Shown here one piece after another: positions 17,777-26,703 of a DNA stretch of 44,177 bases. A program made the translations under genes and the position numbers. The DNA comes from Bacteroidales bacterium (GTDB lineage Bacteria; Bacteroidota; Bacteroidia; Bacteroidales; UBA932). The DNA lies in NCBI GenBank assembly GCA_024689525.1, contig JAILDI010000073.1:1-44177 (forward strand), read 5' to 3'. How positions within the stretch are numbered: the stretch's first letter is position 1; every line of letters starts with the position of its first letter. Under the pieces are notes generated by a model. It made no database searches. It was not told where the DNA came from and saw only the letters and a program-made list of their open reading frames with translations.

Positions 17777-19326
17777 AATGTAGGTGCTGAGTTGTAAATC
17801 GATTCAAGTGTATAGGAAGCGTCATCCGTGTAGCGGGCGCGGTTCATCACTGCTATTGCATCATCGGCATTGGACTTGACCTCCCCGGTGCCGTGGTTGA
17901 TGTAGCCGTGCTGTTCCTTCCCTACTCCGTTGGCGCCGTTGTCCCACAGGATACACGGCATACCGTAAACCCTGGCGGCTTTCACCACATATTCCAGATA
18001 GTACAGATAGAACTTGTATGCGGTGGTTCCCTTGGCACGCATGGAGCAGCCGAACTCGCCGATGTACACGGGAATGCCCTTGGACACGTATTTGTCTTTC
18101 AGGTTACCGAATACGGACCTCACGTGATCCTCATCGCCTCCGTTGGCCTTCTTACCGGACTGGCCGGTATGGCCCCACTGCTCGTACTGCTGGTCTCCGA
18201 TGGTGTAGTCCGACGGATCATAGAAGTGGACCGATACCATTATCTTGCCGGCAGGGTCGCTGGGCATAGTGAGATACTTGGTGAATTCCGGATTGGCAGC
18301 ATAGGTAGGCACGCCCAGCCAGCGGGTGGCGTTGTTTCCCCCCGTTGCGCGGACCGCGTCCACAAACACCTGGTTCCACTCGTTCAGGATTCCGGTCTGC
18401 TTGTTGGGGTTGGCCCTGAAATCGGCACTCCAGCCCCAGCCGCCGTCGTTAAGCTCGTTGAAACCTTCCATGATCAGCCAGTCCCCGCAGTCCTTGAAGT
18501 AATTGGCGACATTTGTCCAGAATCCGCGGATCTTATCCTTGATGCTGTTGTTCAGGGTGCTGTTTTCCGATGCGCCCTTGATGTCCAGCCAGTGGTCGTC
18601 GCCGTGGTTCTCGTCGTGATGGGTGTTGATTATCACGTACAGCCCTGCGTCGTGGGCGTAGCGGACCACCTCGTAGACACGGCTTATCCAGGCTTCGTCG
18701 ATGGTATAGTTCGGGGCCGGGCCGATCATATTCAGCCAGGTTACGGGAATGCGCACGCTCTTGAATCCGGCGGCCTTTACTCCGAGAAAAGTCTCCGGAG
18801 TGGCGCGAATTCCGCCCCATACCGTTTCACTGGGGTAATTGTAAAGGTCTCCTGCTGTTTTATTGTTGTAATAGGCGTCGAAATGATTGCCCAGGTTCCA
18901 TCCCAGGCCCATCGCTTCCGATATTGCCAGGGGATCGGACGGCAGGGACTCGGGGCCGGTCTCTTCTCCGCCTTCGCGTGCGGTCTGTGTCACTATGAAT
19001 GTCTTGTAGGACACGCCGTTGAAGGTAATCGAGATGGCGGCGCGGCGCCGGGCCGATGTGAAATTGGGTGACACGGTAACGGTCACCGGCATCTTGTGCT
19101 CCCTGTAACTCCCTTCCGTGATGGATACCCACTCGGGCATTCCGCTGAATTTCGGACGGGCGGGAGATGTTACGGTAAGTTCGAAGGTGCCGCCGTTATA
19201 ATCGGCCTCATAGGACTCTGCCGACAGGGAAATGTCTTCGGGCGTCTCCTGGGACGGGTCTTTCGTTTCCTTGCAGGAGGAAGCGCACAAGACCAGGCAG
19301 GCTGCTAAAAAATACGCAATTCTCAT
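17773..19326 (-). CDS. BACON-GH5 endo-beta-1,4-glucanase, probable surface endo-xyloglucanase
   Basis: 517 residues, lipoprotein (MRIAYFLAACLVLCASSC). A BACON domain spans about 33-115 (LSAESYEADYNGGTFELTV to FIVTQTA), followed by a flexible Gly/Glu/Ser linker. The GH5 barrel runs from about 130: AMGLGWNLGNHFDAY, GFKSVRIPVTW, NTHHDENH, acid/base E291 in MEGFNELND and nucleophile E424 in VYIGEFGCS. BACON-GH5 of subfamily 4 is the architecture of the surface endo-xyloglucanase of Bacteroides ovatus, so I infer it makes the first cuts in the polymer. First gene of the minus-strand run GH5 - acetylesterase - GH31 - GH3, with its own promoter. Confidence 0.92.
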   Translation of the reverse strand: MRIAYFLAACLVLCASSCKETKDPSQETPEDISLSAESYEADYNGGTFELTVTSPARPKFSGMPEWVSITEGSYREHKMPVTVTVSPNFTSARRRAAISITFNGVSYKTFIVTQTAREGGEETGPESLPSDPLAISEAMGLGWNLGNHFDAYYNNKTAGDLYNYPSETVWGGIRATPETFLGVKAAGFKSVRIPVTWLNMIGPAPNYTIDEAWISRVYEVVRYAHDAGLYVIINTHHDENHGDDHWLDIKGASENSTLNNSIKDKIRGFWTNVANYFKDCGDWLIMEGFNELNDGGWGWSADFRANPNKQTGILNEWNQVFVDAVRATGGNNATRWLGVPTYAANPEFTKYLTMPSDPAGKIMVSVHFYDPSDYTIGDQQYEQWGHTGQSGKKANGGDEDHVRSVFGNLKDKYVSKGIPVYIGEFGCSMRAKGTTAYKFYLYYLEYVVKAARVYGMPCILWDNGANGVGKEQHGYINHGTGEVKSNADDAIAVMNRARYTDDASYTLESIYNSAPTL

Positions 19327-19346
19327 AATTTGTAATCTTAGGTATG

Positions 19347-19354
19347 CAAATATA
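19347..19354 (-). promoter_or_regulatory. Bacteroidota -7 box TAtaTTTG (minus), promoter of glycan operon
   Basis: On the minus strand TATATTTG followed by CATACC, about 20 bases before the GH5 ATG. It should drive the GH5 - acetylesterase - GH31 - GH3 transcript. No obvious operator repeat is seen beside it. Confidence 0.65.
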
Positions 19355-19426
19355 ACTCACATAATCGACATCTGCTATAAAGTTCTAATCAAGAACTGAC
19401 ACTTTTGAAACATACGCGCATATATG

Positions 19427-19457
19427 TTGTATTATCGGATAATTATGTGTACTTTTG
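19427..19457 (+). promoter_or_regulatory. Bacteroidota promoter TTG-N20-TActTTTG
   Basis: TTG at 19427-19429 and TACTTTTG at 19450-19457 are spaced by 20 bases, a good fit to the Bacteroidota -33/-7 arrangement. Only four bases separate the -7 box from the ATG at 19462, implying a leaderless or nearly leaderless transcript. Confidence 0.65.
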
Positions 19458-19461
19458 CAAT

Positions 19462-20067
19462 ATGCGGAATGCCAGGATATTGATTGCTTTGGTGCTGGTT
19501 TGCCTGTCGTGCGGAAGAAGGGCGGAGCATGGGGAACTGCCATACGGCCAGCTGAGGGAAGGAGACCTGATATTCAGGTGCGGTATCGGGGTGTTCAGCA
19601 GGGCCGTAACGGCAGTGGAGGATGAGGGACTGTACAGTCACGTGGGGCTGCTACTGAGGGATTCCTCGGATTGGGTTGTAGTGCACTCTGTGCCCAGGGA
19701 GCCGGATTATGCTGGGGATTTCGACAGGGTGAAGATGGAGTCGCTGGAGAGTTTTCTGTCGACAGATAGGGCCGCAAGCGCGGCATTTGCCCACACGGGG
19801 CTGATCGACAACCTGAAGATTGCGGAGATGCGCTCATCGGCCTTCAAGGCAGTGCGGGACAGTATGCGCTTCGACGGCAGCTATTCGCTGGAGGACAGCA
19901 CCCGGCAGTACTGCTCGGAGTTTGTGTGGAGGCTATACCGGCGGGCCGGCATCGACCTGTCGGAAGGACGCAGGATGAAGATGGACGTGTTCCTGATGAG
20001 AGGAGAATGCATCCTCCCGGAGCACCTTTACTTATATAAGGAAAACAAGTTTTACTATAAATTCTAG
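19462..20067 (+). CDS. YiiX/YebB-like NlpC/P60 cysteine hydrolase, lipoprotein
   Basis: 201 residues from the ATG at 19462, chosen because it gives a clean signal peptide MRNARILIALVLVCLSC with a lipobox; the frame is open 19 codons further upstream, but that stretch overlaps the promoter. The domain is a circularly permuted papain-like hydrolase: LREGDLIFRCG, the conserved His in YSHVGLLL and the catalytic Cys in QYCSEFVWRLYRRAG. Related proteins cleave or bind amide bonds in peptidoglycan or lipid-like substrates; the substrate here is unknown. Followed after 4 bases by the DUF4878 gene. Confidence 0.85.
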   Translation: MRNARILIALVLVCLSCGRRAEHGELPYGQLREGDLIFRCGIGVFSRAVTAVEDEGLYSHVGLLLRDSSDWVVVHSVPREPDYAGDFDRVKMESLESFLSTDRAASAAFAHTGLIDNLKIAEMRSSAFKAVRDSMRFDGSYSLEDSTRQYCSEFVWRLYRRAGIDLSEGRRMKMDVFLMRGECILPEHLYLYKENKFYYKF

Positions 20068-20071
20068 AATT

Positions 20072-20458
20072 ATGAAAGCAAAGCACATTGTTCTCGCTGC
20101 CGCGCTGCTGGCCACCATCGGCCTGTTCACATCCTGCAAAAACGAGCCCAAGGGCCCCGAGGCCGTTGCCAAGCAGGCGATGACCGCCATTCAGAACGGC
20201 GACTATGACGGATTCGTGAACACCTTCAACATGTCCGATTCCGACAAGCAGATGCTTGCAGGTCTCCTCAAGGAGAAGGGCACTGAGACCATCGACGAGC
20301 ACGGCGGCATCCGCAACTTCAAGATTGCCGAAAAGGAGATCGACGGAGACCATGCCAAGGTAGTCGTTCACATCGTTTACAAAGACGGCGTTGAAGGCGA
20401 CGAAGAGCTGAAGTTCGTGCAGGAGGACGGCGCGTGGTACCAGGAATTCTCCAAATAA
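20072..20458 (+). CDS. DUF4878-like small lipoprotein
   Basis: 128 residues: signal peptide MKAKHIVLAAALLATIGLFTSC with a TSC lipobox, then one NTF2/SnoaL-like domain. Typical features are GPEAVAKQAMTAIQNGDYDGFVNTF, the HAKVVVHIVYKDG strands and a final EDGAWYQEFSK. This matches the DUF4878 family of envelope lipoproteins, function unknown. Its end probably overlaps the beginning of priA. Confidence 0.82.
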   Translation: MKAKHIVLAAALLATIGLFTSCKNEPKGPEAVAKQAMTAIQNGDYDGFVNTFNMSDSDKQMLAGLLKEKGTETIDEHGGIRNFKIAEKEIDGDHAKVVVHIVYKDGVEGDEELKFVQEDGAWYQEFSK

Positions 20459-22533
20459 GCGAGAGATTCATTCAAGTTATATTGCCGCTGAGGCTTAACT
20501 GGGAGCCGTTCTACAAGCTTCCGGAAGGTGTCTCAGTGGCTGTTGGGGACCGGGTGCGGGTGGTTTTCGCCGGCCGGCGCTACATTGCCGTAGTGAGTGT
20601 GGTCGATGCCACCCCGCCGGAGGGCATGAAAGTGCTCACCGTGCAGGCTGTGGAAAGCGAAGCGCTCCGCATCCCGGAAACCGACATCAATCTCTGGAGG
20701 CAGGTTGCGGAGTACTACATGTGCTCCGTAGGCGAGGTTTTCCGCATGGCCGGCCCGCCTTTAAGGGCCGATGAAATTAACGAACGGCAGCACGAGAGGC
20801 TTCAGAAGAGCATCAGCATTCGTGAAGCCAAGCTGGCCAAAGCCCGCGAGAGTACCCGCACCAAGCCGGAGACTATAATCCGACTGCAGCAGGAGCTGGA
20901 GAATTTCCGGCGCGAACTTGCCGATGAGCGGGAGGATGTAAGGCTGGGCTTTACGCTTTCTTCTTTGCAGCAGGGCGCGTTCGAGTCGATTAAGGCGGGG
21001 CTGGCTAGTGGCAAGCCCGTGCTGCTTCACGGCGTAACCGGCTCTGGCAAAACGGAACTGTATCTGTCGCTGGCGGCGGAGGTGCTCCACGCCGGCGGCA
21101 ACGTATTATACCTTGTACCGGAAATCGCCCTCTCCAGGCAGCTGGAGGACAGAATCCGCAAAGCGATTCCCTTCGTGCAGGTGTATCACTCGGCGGAAAC
21201 GCAGGCACGCAAGAATGCGGTTTCCGCAGCCATCCGCAGCGGGAAGCCCTACATTGTGCTGGGCACCCGCTCCGCCCTGTTCCTCCCCCACCGCGGCCTG
21301 AAACTCGTGATTGTGGACGAGGAGCACGACACCTCCTACAAACAAAGTTCTCCAGCGCCCTGCTATCACGCCCGTGAAACGGCCGTGATGCTGGCCAGGA
21401 TACACGGCGCAGGAGTGGTTTTGGGAAGCGCAACTCCGTCCCTGGAATCGCTGTACAATTCATCGGTGGGAAGGTTCTGTAAAGTGAACCTGGACGAGTC
21501 ATACTACAAGGGGTCGAATGCCTCTGTGGAGATTATCGACATAGCTGCCGAAACAAGAAAACGCGGAATGGTTGGCACGCTGTCCAAAAAGCTGATAGAG
21601 GCAATTACCGAAACCCTCGCTGCAGGTGAGCAGGCAGTGCTTTTGCGCTCCCGTCGCAGCTACGCCCCTTCGGTCCAGTGCACCGCCTGCGGGCTCATTC
21701 CCAAGTGCCCCAAGTGCAACGTCGCACTTAGTTTTCACAAGAACCCGGACCGCCTGGTGTGCCACTACTGCGGCCACACCGAACCCTACACAGGGGCCTG
21801 CCCGTCCTGCGGCGGCGAGCTCATCCCCCTGGGCGCCGGAACCCAACGCGTGGAAGAGGAACTCCGCGAGGTGTTCCCGGATGCCCGCATCGCCCGTATG
21901 GACTCCGATACCGGCGCCGACCCCGAAGTGATCCGCAGCTTCGCCGCCGGCGACATCGACATACTCATCGGCACCCAGATGGTAACCAAGGGCTTCGACT
22001 TCGCCGGAGTGCGCCTCGTGGCCATCACCCAGGCAGACAACATCCTGGGCGTCCAGGACTTCCGTGCCGACGAATACGCCCTCCAGCTCCTCACCCAGTT
22101 CATGGGCCGATGCGGCCGCCGCGGCACCCCCGGCCGCTTCCTCATCCAGACCCGCGAACCATCGCATCCGGTCTTCGCCCGCCTGACCGACTCCTGTCAT
22201 CCAGAGGCTCTTCCAGAGCCGTATTCCATTGAAGAACGTAAACTCTTCAACTACCCTCCTTTCACTCGACTCATCCACCTCACCTTCCGTGAGTCCTCCC
22301 CCCAGCGCGCCCGCAGCCTGGCTGCCGACCTTGCCCGCTCGCTCACCATCCCCGTCATCGGCCCCTACACCCCTCCCGACGACCACGTCCCCGGCGAGCA
22401 CCTCTGCCAGCTGCGCGTCACCCTCCAGCGCGACAAATCCCTCATCCCCACCAAGCAGGCCCTCCACGCCGCCATCACCGCCTTCGAGTCCCGCACCTAC
22501 ACCCACGTCCACATCGACGTCGACCCCGTGTAG
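20434..22533 (+). CDS. priA: Primosomal protein N' (replication restart helicase PriA)
   Basis: ATP-dependent 3'-5' helicase that reloads the replisome at stalled forks. About 680-699 residues. N-terminal DNA-binding domain starts IQVILPLRLNWEPFYKLPEG. The helicase core has Walker A GVTGSGKTELY, DEEH box VIVDEEHDTSYKQ and LGSATPSLES. The inserted zinc domain has eight cysteines (CTACGLIPKCPKC to CHYCGHTEPYTGACPSCGG), and GTQMVTKGFDF is the later helicase motif. There is no ATG near the expected start; candidates are GTG 20434 (given here, overlapping the previous gene by 25 bases), ATT 20470 and TTG 20482. Confidence 0.95.
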   Translation: MVPGILQISERFIQVILPLRLNWEPFYKLPEGVSVAVGDRVRVVFAGRRYIAVVSVVDATPPEGMKVLTVQAVESEALRIPETDINLWRQVAEYYMCSVGEVFRMAGPPLRADEINERQHERLQKSISIREAKLAKARESTRTKPETIIRLQQELENFRRELADEREDVRLGFTLSSLQQGAFESIKAGLASGKPVLLHGVTGSGKTELYLSLAAEVLHAGGNVLYLVPEIALSRQLEDRIRKAIPFVQVYHSAETQARKNAVSAAIRSGKPYIVLGTRSALFLPHRGLKLVIVDEEHDTSYKQSSPAPCYHARETAVMLARIHGAGVVLGSATPSLESLYNSSVGRFCKVNLDESYYKGSNASVEIIDIAAETRKRGMVGTLSKKLIEAITETLAAGEQAVLLRSRRSYAPSVQCTACGLIPKCPKCNVALSFHKNPDRLVCHYCGHTEPYTGACPSCGGELIPLGAGTQRVEEELREVFPDARIARMDSDTGADPEVIRSFAAGDIDILIGTQMVTKGFDFAGVRLVAITQADNILGVQDFRADEYALQLLTQFMGRCGRRGTPGRFLIQTREPSHPVFARLTDSCHPEALPEPYSIEERKLFNYPPFTRLIHLTFRESSPQRARSLAADLARSLTIPVIGPYTPPDDHVPGEHLCQLRVTLQRDKSLIPTKQALHAAITAFESRTYTHVHIDVDPV

Positions 22534-22581
22534 ACGGAGAGGGCAGGGAACAATTTTTGCGGGGAATAGGGAAATTTTTCG

Positions 22582-22589
22582 TATATTTG
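22582..22589 (+). promoter_or_regulatory. Bacteroidota -7 box TAtaTTTG of parA
   Basis: TATATTTG followed by C, 51 bases before the parA ATG. A TTTTTG tract ends at 22559, 22 bases upstream, close to the -33 spacing. Confidence 0.65.
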
Positions 22590-22640
22590 CAGACTATATG
22601 CGCTGCGCGTATGTACGGGCGGCGCCTGCAAAATGTGTTT

Positions 22641-23423
22641 ATGGGAAAAGTTATAGCGATTGCAAACCAGAAGGGCGGTGTGGGAAAAACCACTACTGCC
22701 ATCAATCTCGCGGCATCCCTTGCGGTACTTGAGAAGAAGGTCCTCATCATCGATGCGGACCCCCAGGCAAACACTACGTCGGGCCTGAACTTCAACCCGG
22801 AGGACGACCGCGGACGTACGATATACGAGATACTTATCGGCCGCATACAGGCGGAAGATGCACTTATACAGACGGAGCTTCAGAACCTGCATATGATTCC
22901 CTCGCACATCAACCTGGTGGGTGCGGAAATCGAGATGCTGGACTGGGAGTCCAGGGAAAACGTCTTACGCCGCGCACTGGCCACGATAAAGGAGAAGTAC
23001 GATTTCGTCATCATCGACTGCCCCCCTTCCCTGGGCCTCATCACTGTGAACTGCCTCGCTGCAGCGGATTCCGTAATGATACCCGTGCAGCCGGAGTTCT
23101 TTGCCCTGGAAGGCCTTGCCAAGCTCATCCAGACAATCCGTCTGGTGCAGAGCGGCATAAACCCGGAACTCACTATCGAGGGATTTGTGGTAACGATGTT
23201 CGACGGCCGCACCAAGGTGCATAGCCAGGTTGTGATGCAGCTGAGAGAGAACTTCAAGGACCTTGTGTTCAACACCATCATCCAGAGAAGCATCCGCCTG
23301 TCGGAGGCACCTTCCCACGGAAAGCCCATCATCCTGTACGACGTGATGAACAACGGCACGTCCAATTACCTTAACCTTGCCAAGGAAGTCCTTGACAGAA
23401 ACAGCACAGACAATGGCGAATAG
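22641..23423 (+). CDS. parA: Chromosome-partitioning ATPase ParA (Soj)
   Basis: 260 residues from the ATG at 22641 (MGKVIAIANQKGG); the frame is open 28 codons upstream but the promoter lies there. Deviant Walker A KGGVGKTT at residues 11-18, switch/Walker B region YDFVIIDCPPSLGLITVNCL, and VTMFDGRTKVHSQV. ParA binds DNA as an ATP dimer and, with ParB-parS, moves the replication origin region. parB overlaps its last 11 bases. Length is typical of chromosomal ParA rather than plasmid types with an added HTH. Confidence 0.96.
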   Translation: MGKVIAIANQKGGVGKTTTAINLAASLAVLEKKVLIIDADPQANTTSGLNFNPEDDRGRTIYEILIGRIQAEDALIQTELQNLHMIPSHINLVGAEIEMLDWESRENVLRRALATIKEKYDFVIIDCPPSLGLITVNCLAAADSVMIPVQPEFFALEGLAKLIQTIRLVQSGINPELTIEGFVVTMFDGRTKVHSQVVMQLRENFKDLVFNTIIQRSIRLSEAPSHGKPIILYDVMNNGTSNYLNLAKEVLDRNSTDNGE

Positions 23424-24312
23424 TAAATACGGCCTTGGCAAAGGCCTCGGAGCCCTTCTGGGCGGAGAAGACGTATCGGAACTGCGCAAGCCCGTCGGCT
23501 ACATCAACAAGGAAGTTGCCGGAGCGCGCGTCCAGAACACAGCAGACGTCCTTCGCATCCCCGTGTCGATGATCGAGCCCAACCCCTTCCAGCCCCGCAC
23601 CGCGTTCGATACGGAGGCGCTCAAGGAGTTATCGGCCTCCATCAAGAACCTGGGACTGATCCAGCCCATCACCGTCCGCAAGACCGGCAACGAGCACTAC
23701 CAGATAATCAGCGGTGAGCGCCGCTACCGCGCCAGCATCATGGCGGGCCTGGATATGGTTCCCGCATATGTCAAGGATGCCGATGAGCAGGGTATGCTGG
23801 AAATGGCCATCGTCGAGAATATCCAGCGCGAGAATCTGGACCCCATCGAACTGGCCCTCAGCTATCAGAGGCTGATGGACGAGTGCAGCCTCACCCAGGA
23901 CAAACTGGCCAGGCGCGTTGGCAAGAACCGCGTTTCCGTGGCCAACCAGCTCCGCCTGCTCAAACTCCCCGCAAAAGTGCAGCACGACCTCAAGGTGGGC
24001 CTCATCAGCGTGGGCCACGCAAAGGTTCTGCTGGGTGTGGAGGACCCCGCCCAGCAGGAGGCCCTGTGCGACAGGGTTATCCGCGGTAGCCTCTCGGTAA
24101 GGCAGCTGGAAGAAAGGATCCAGAGCCTCGGCAAAGAGCAGCCCAGGCCCGCCGAGCTGCCGGAAATGTACGGCAGGCTCAAGGAGAGCATCGGCCGGTA
24201 TTTCGGCGACAAAGTGGCCATCAGGCGCTCAGACAACGGCCACGGCAGCATCACCATCAAGTTCAGCTCGGACGCACAGATGGAAGAATTTCTCAAGGCT
24301 ATCGAGAAGTAA
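23413..24312 (+). CDS. parB: Chromosome-partitioning protein ParB
   Basis: 299 residues from ATG 23413 (MANSKYGLGKGLGALLG). The N-terminal KGLGALL motif for ParA contact is present. The CTP-binding ParB/Srx domain has NPFQPR and SGERRYRASIMAGL. A helix-turn-helix follows (LTQDKLARRVGKNRVSVANQLRLLKLP). The C-terminal dimerisation part ends FGDKVAIRRSDNGHGSITIKFSSDAQMEEFLKAI. It binds parS and spreads to load condensin and stimulate ParA. I could find no canonical parS (TGTTnCACGTGnAACA) in the window. Overlaps parA by 11 bases and shares its final A with the next ATG. Confidence 0.96.
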   Translation: MANSKYGLGKGLGALLGGEDVSELRKPVGYINKEVAGARVQNTADVLRIPVSMIEPNPFQPRTAFDTEALKELSASIKNLGLIQPITVRKTGNEHYQIISGERRYRASIMAGLDMVPAYVKDADEQGMLEMAIVENIQRENLDPIELALSYQRLMDECSLTQDKLARRVGKNRVSVANQLRLLKLPAKVQHDLKVGLISVGHAKVLLGVEDPAQQEALCDRVIRGSLSVRQLEERIQSLGKEQPRPAELPEMYGRLKESIGRYFGDKVAIRRSDNGHGSITIKFSSDAQMEEFLKAIEK

Positions 24313-25208
24313 TGAGGTTCGGGCGTGTCATATCGGCAATCCTGGCGGGGGTTCTCCTCTGCCTTAACGCCAATGCGCAGTTCAAGGAGGACGCCTTCTC
24401 CCAGAGCTATGCCGATCCCAACGACACCACCGCCCGCGACACAACCGACCGCTTCTTCAGCTTCAAGGAATTTGCCGATGGCCTTACGCACCGCCGCTCC
24501 GTAAAACTGGGTACGATGTTTATGGGGTCGACGATTGCCGTCGGCGGCCTGCAGATCTACAACAGGGACTACTGGAAACTGCCCCTGGTTTACGGCGGAA
24601 TAGGCACCGGAGTGGGCCTGGGAATCCACTACAACAACCTGTACAAGGCGGATCCGGAGGCCAACGCCAACTATAAGACCTGGCGCAACATCGCCTTTGC
24701 CGGAGCTGCCGCATTCTGGTGGGGCAGCCTTATGGACGGAGCCGTGTGCTACAAGGCGGGAGGATATCCCTATCCGCCAAGGAGCACCGTGTATTCCCTC
24801 CTGTGCCCAGGCCTGGGACAGATCTACAACGGCGAGTACTGGAAACTGCCCATCTACTGGGGCGGACTTGCGGCCAGCTACTACTTCTACTCCACGAACA
24901 ACCGCAACTACCAGCGCTATCGCGCCATCTATAAACAGGCCACCAGCGAAGACACTTCAGTGGAGAAGCCGCCCATATCGGCAGAAACCGCAAAATACTA
25001 CCGCGACGCATACAGGCGTCTGCGCGACTATTCCATTCTGGCTATCGCCGGAGTGTATTTCCTTCAGGTCATCGACGCCAACGTGTTTGCATTCATGCAG
25101 GACTTCGAGGTGAGCGACGACATTGCAATCCAAATAACTCCAACATTGATTACACCCGACTATGCGCAGACTCCTGCAATGGGATTCGCGTTAGGGCTAA
25201 CATTCTAG
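24312..25208 (+). CDS. DUF5683 family membrane protein
   Basis: 298 residues: signal peptide (MRFGRVISAILAGVLLCLNANAQ), a polar stretch, then several hydrophobic segments with the repeated pattern YWKLPLVYGGIGTGVGLG and CPGLGQIYNGEYWKLPIYWGGLAASYYFY, the hallmark of DUF5683. Function unknown. The parA-parB-DUF5683-lytic transglycosylase order is, as I recall, common in Bacteroidales. Starts within the parB stop (TAATG) and is followed after 4 bases by the transglycosylase gene. Confidence 0.88.
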   Translation: MRFGRVISAILAGVLLCLNANAQFKEDAFSQSYADPNDTTARDTTDRFFSFKEFADGLTHRRSVKLGTMFMGSTIAVGGLQIYNRDYWKLPLVYGGIGTGVGLGIHYNNLYKADPEANANYKTWRNIAFAGAAAFWWGSLMDGAVCYKAGGYPYPPRSTVYSLLCPGLGQIYNGEYWKLPIYWGGLAASYYFYSTNNRNYQRYRAIYKQATSEDTSVEKPPISAETAKYYRDAYRRLRDYSILAIAGVYFLQVIDANVFAFMQDFEVSDDIAIQITPTLITPDYAQTPAMGFALGLTF

Positions 25209-25212
25209 TCAT

Positions 25213-26703
25213 ATGAAAAAGTACTACCTTCTTGCAGCAATTCTGCTCCTGATTCCCCTCACCGCCGGCGCACAGAGCCGCGAGCGTCTCAAATCGGAGA
25301 ACGCCCAGCTCCGGCAGCGTCTTGAAGCAGCGGAAAGGGACCTGGAGGAGAAGGACAAAGAGATCGAGCAGCTGAGGACACGTCTTCGCGGCGTGGAGAT
25401 GATTCCGCAGGAAATCATCGACATGTACACCGAGGAGGCCCAGGCGGAAGCCGAAGCGCAGGCATCGGCAGGAACCGCAGCCTCTGCAGGCGCCAATACG
25501 GACAGCCTCCTGAGCGTGTGGTATATCCACAACCAGATGCGCAACAGCGCTGAGGCCGACGGAATGGGCGAACTGGGCGATGTTCACTACACCACATCGG
25601 TGTCGGATTCGGTTCTCATCAACAGGCTGGAAAAGATGAACTCGTTCATCAAGCTCCCATATAACGAGACCGTGCGCAACTGGATGGTGCTCTACTCGGA
25701 GAAAATGCCCTACAGGATGAGCCAGATGCTAGGCCTTGCCAAGTTCTATATGCCCCAGTTCGAGGAAACCTTCCGCAAGTACAACCTCCCCCTGGAACTC
25801 AAGTACCTGTGCATCATCGAGTCGGCAATGAACCCCATCGCCGTTTCGCGCGCCGGTGCGGCCGGAATGTGGCAGTTCATGTATTCCACCGCAAGGCATT
25901 ATGGCCTCCAGGTGGATTCATATGTAGATGAGCGCCTGGACCCCTTCAAGGAGGTCGATGCCGCCGCGCGTCTCCTCCGCGACAATTACAACATCTTCGG
26001 CGACTGGAGCCTGGCCATATCGGCCTATAACTGCGGCCCCGGAAATGTGAACAAGGCCATCAACCGTTCCGGCAGCAAGGAGTTCTGGGATGTATACGCT
26101 TATCTCCCCGCCGAGACCCGCGGCTACGTTCCCGCGCTTGTGGGCGCGATGTACGCCTTCCGCTACGCCAAGGAATACGGCCTCACGCCCGCAGAGGTGC
26201 AGATGCCCGCACACGTGGACACCTTCCACATCAACAAGAACCTCCACCTGCGCCAGGTGAGCGAGGTGCTGGGAATTCCCCTGGACGAGGTGCGCTCGCT
26301 GAACCATCAGTACTACCGCGACATCATCCCCGGAAACCAGGGCCAGATGATCCTCCGCCTCCCCTACACCTATAGCTCGGAGTTCACGAAGAGGCAGAGC
26401 GAGATATATGCCTACAAGGCCGATGAGTACCTCAGCGGCCAGGGCATCGACCGTCAGGGCGGCAGCTATTCCCAGGGCAGCGGCGGAACCGTCACCACCG
26501 GCGGAACACGCGTGAGCGGCAGCCGCAGCGGCTCCAGCGGCACGCGCACTCAGCAGTGGGTGTACTACAAGGTCAAGAGCGGCGACAACCTTGGCAAGAT
26601 TGCACGTAAGTACGGCACTACCGTGTCCAACCTCAAGAAATGGAATAACCTGCGCAGCGACGTGATCCATCCCGGACAGAAGCTGAAAGTAGGCAAGCGC
26701 TAG
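25213..26703 (+). CDS. Membrane-bound lytic transglycosylase (MltD-like) with LysM repeats
   Basis: 496 residues, exported (MKKYYLLAAILLLIPLTAGAQ). An N-terminal coiled coil spans about 22-65 (LKSENAQLRQRLEAAERDLE). The SLT goose-lysozyme domain covers about 165-330, with catalytic E203 in CIIESAMNPIAVSRAGAAGMWQFM and NCGPGNVNKAI. A first LysM-like repeat lies near 335-385. A Ser/Gly-rich linker (about 416-445) leads to a clear LysM (about 450-495, YKVKSGDNLGKIARKYGTTVSNLKKWN). It cleaves peptidoglycan to 1,6-anhydro-muropeptides. The last gene of the parAB operon; a terminator follows 25 bases after the stop. Confidence 0.92.
   Translation: MKKYYLLAAILLLIPLTAGAQSRERLKSENAQLRQRLEAAERDLEEKDKEIEQLRTRLRGVEMIPQEIIDMYTEEAQAEAEAQASAGTAASAGANTDSLLSVWYIHNQMRNSAEADGMGELGDVHYTTSVSDSVLINRLEKMNSFIKLPYNETVRNWMVLYSEKMPYRMSQMLGLAKFYMPQFEETFRKYNLPLELKYLCIIESAMNPIAVSRAGAAGMWQFMYSTARHYGLQVDSYVDERLDPFKEVDAAARLLRDNYNIFGDWSLAISAYNCGPGNVNKAINRSGSKEFWDVYAYLPAETRGYVPALVGAMYAFRYAKEYGLTPAEVQMPAHVDTFHINKNLHLRQVSEVLGIPLDEVRSLNHQYYRDIIPGNQGQMILRLPYTYSSEFTKRQSEIYAYKADEYLSGQGIDRQGGSYSQGSGGTVTTGGTRVSGSRSGSSGTRTQQWVYYKVKSGDNLGKIARKYGTTVSNLKKWNNLRSDVIHPGQKLKVGKR

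Noticed and set aside
22206..22232. Small inverted repeat GGCTCT/AGAGCC within priA
   Set aside because: Only six pairs, and the protein there has a length close to other PriA proteins, so it is not taken as an inserted element.
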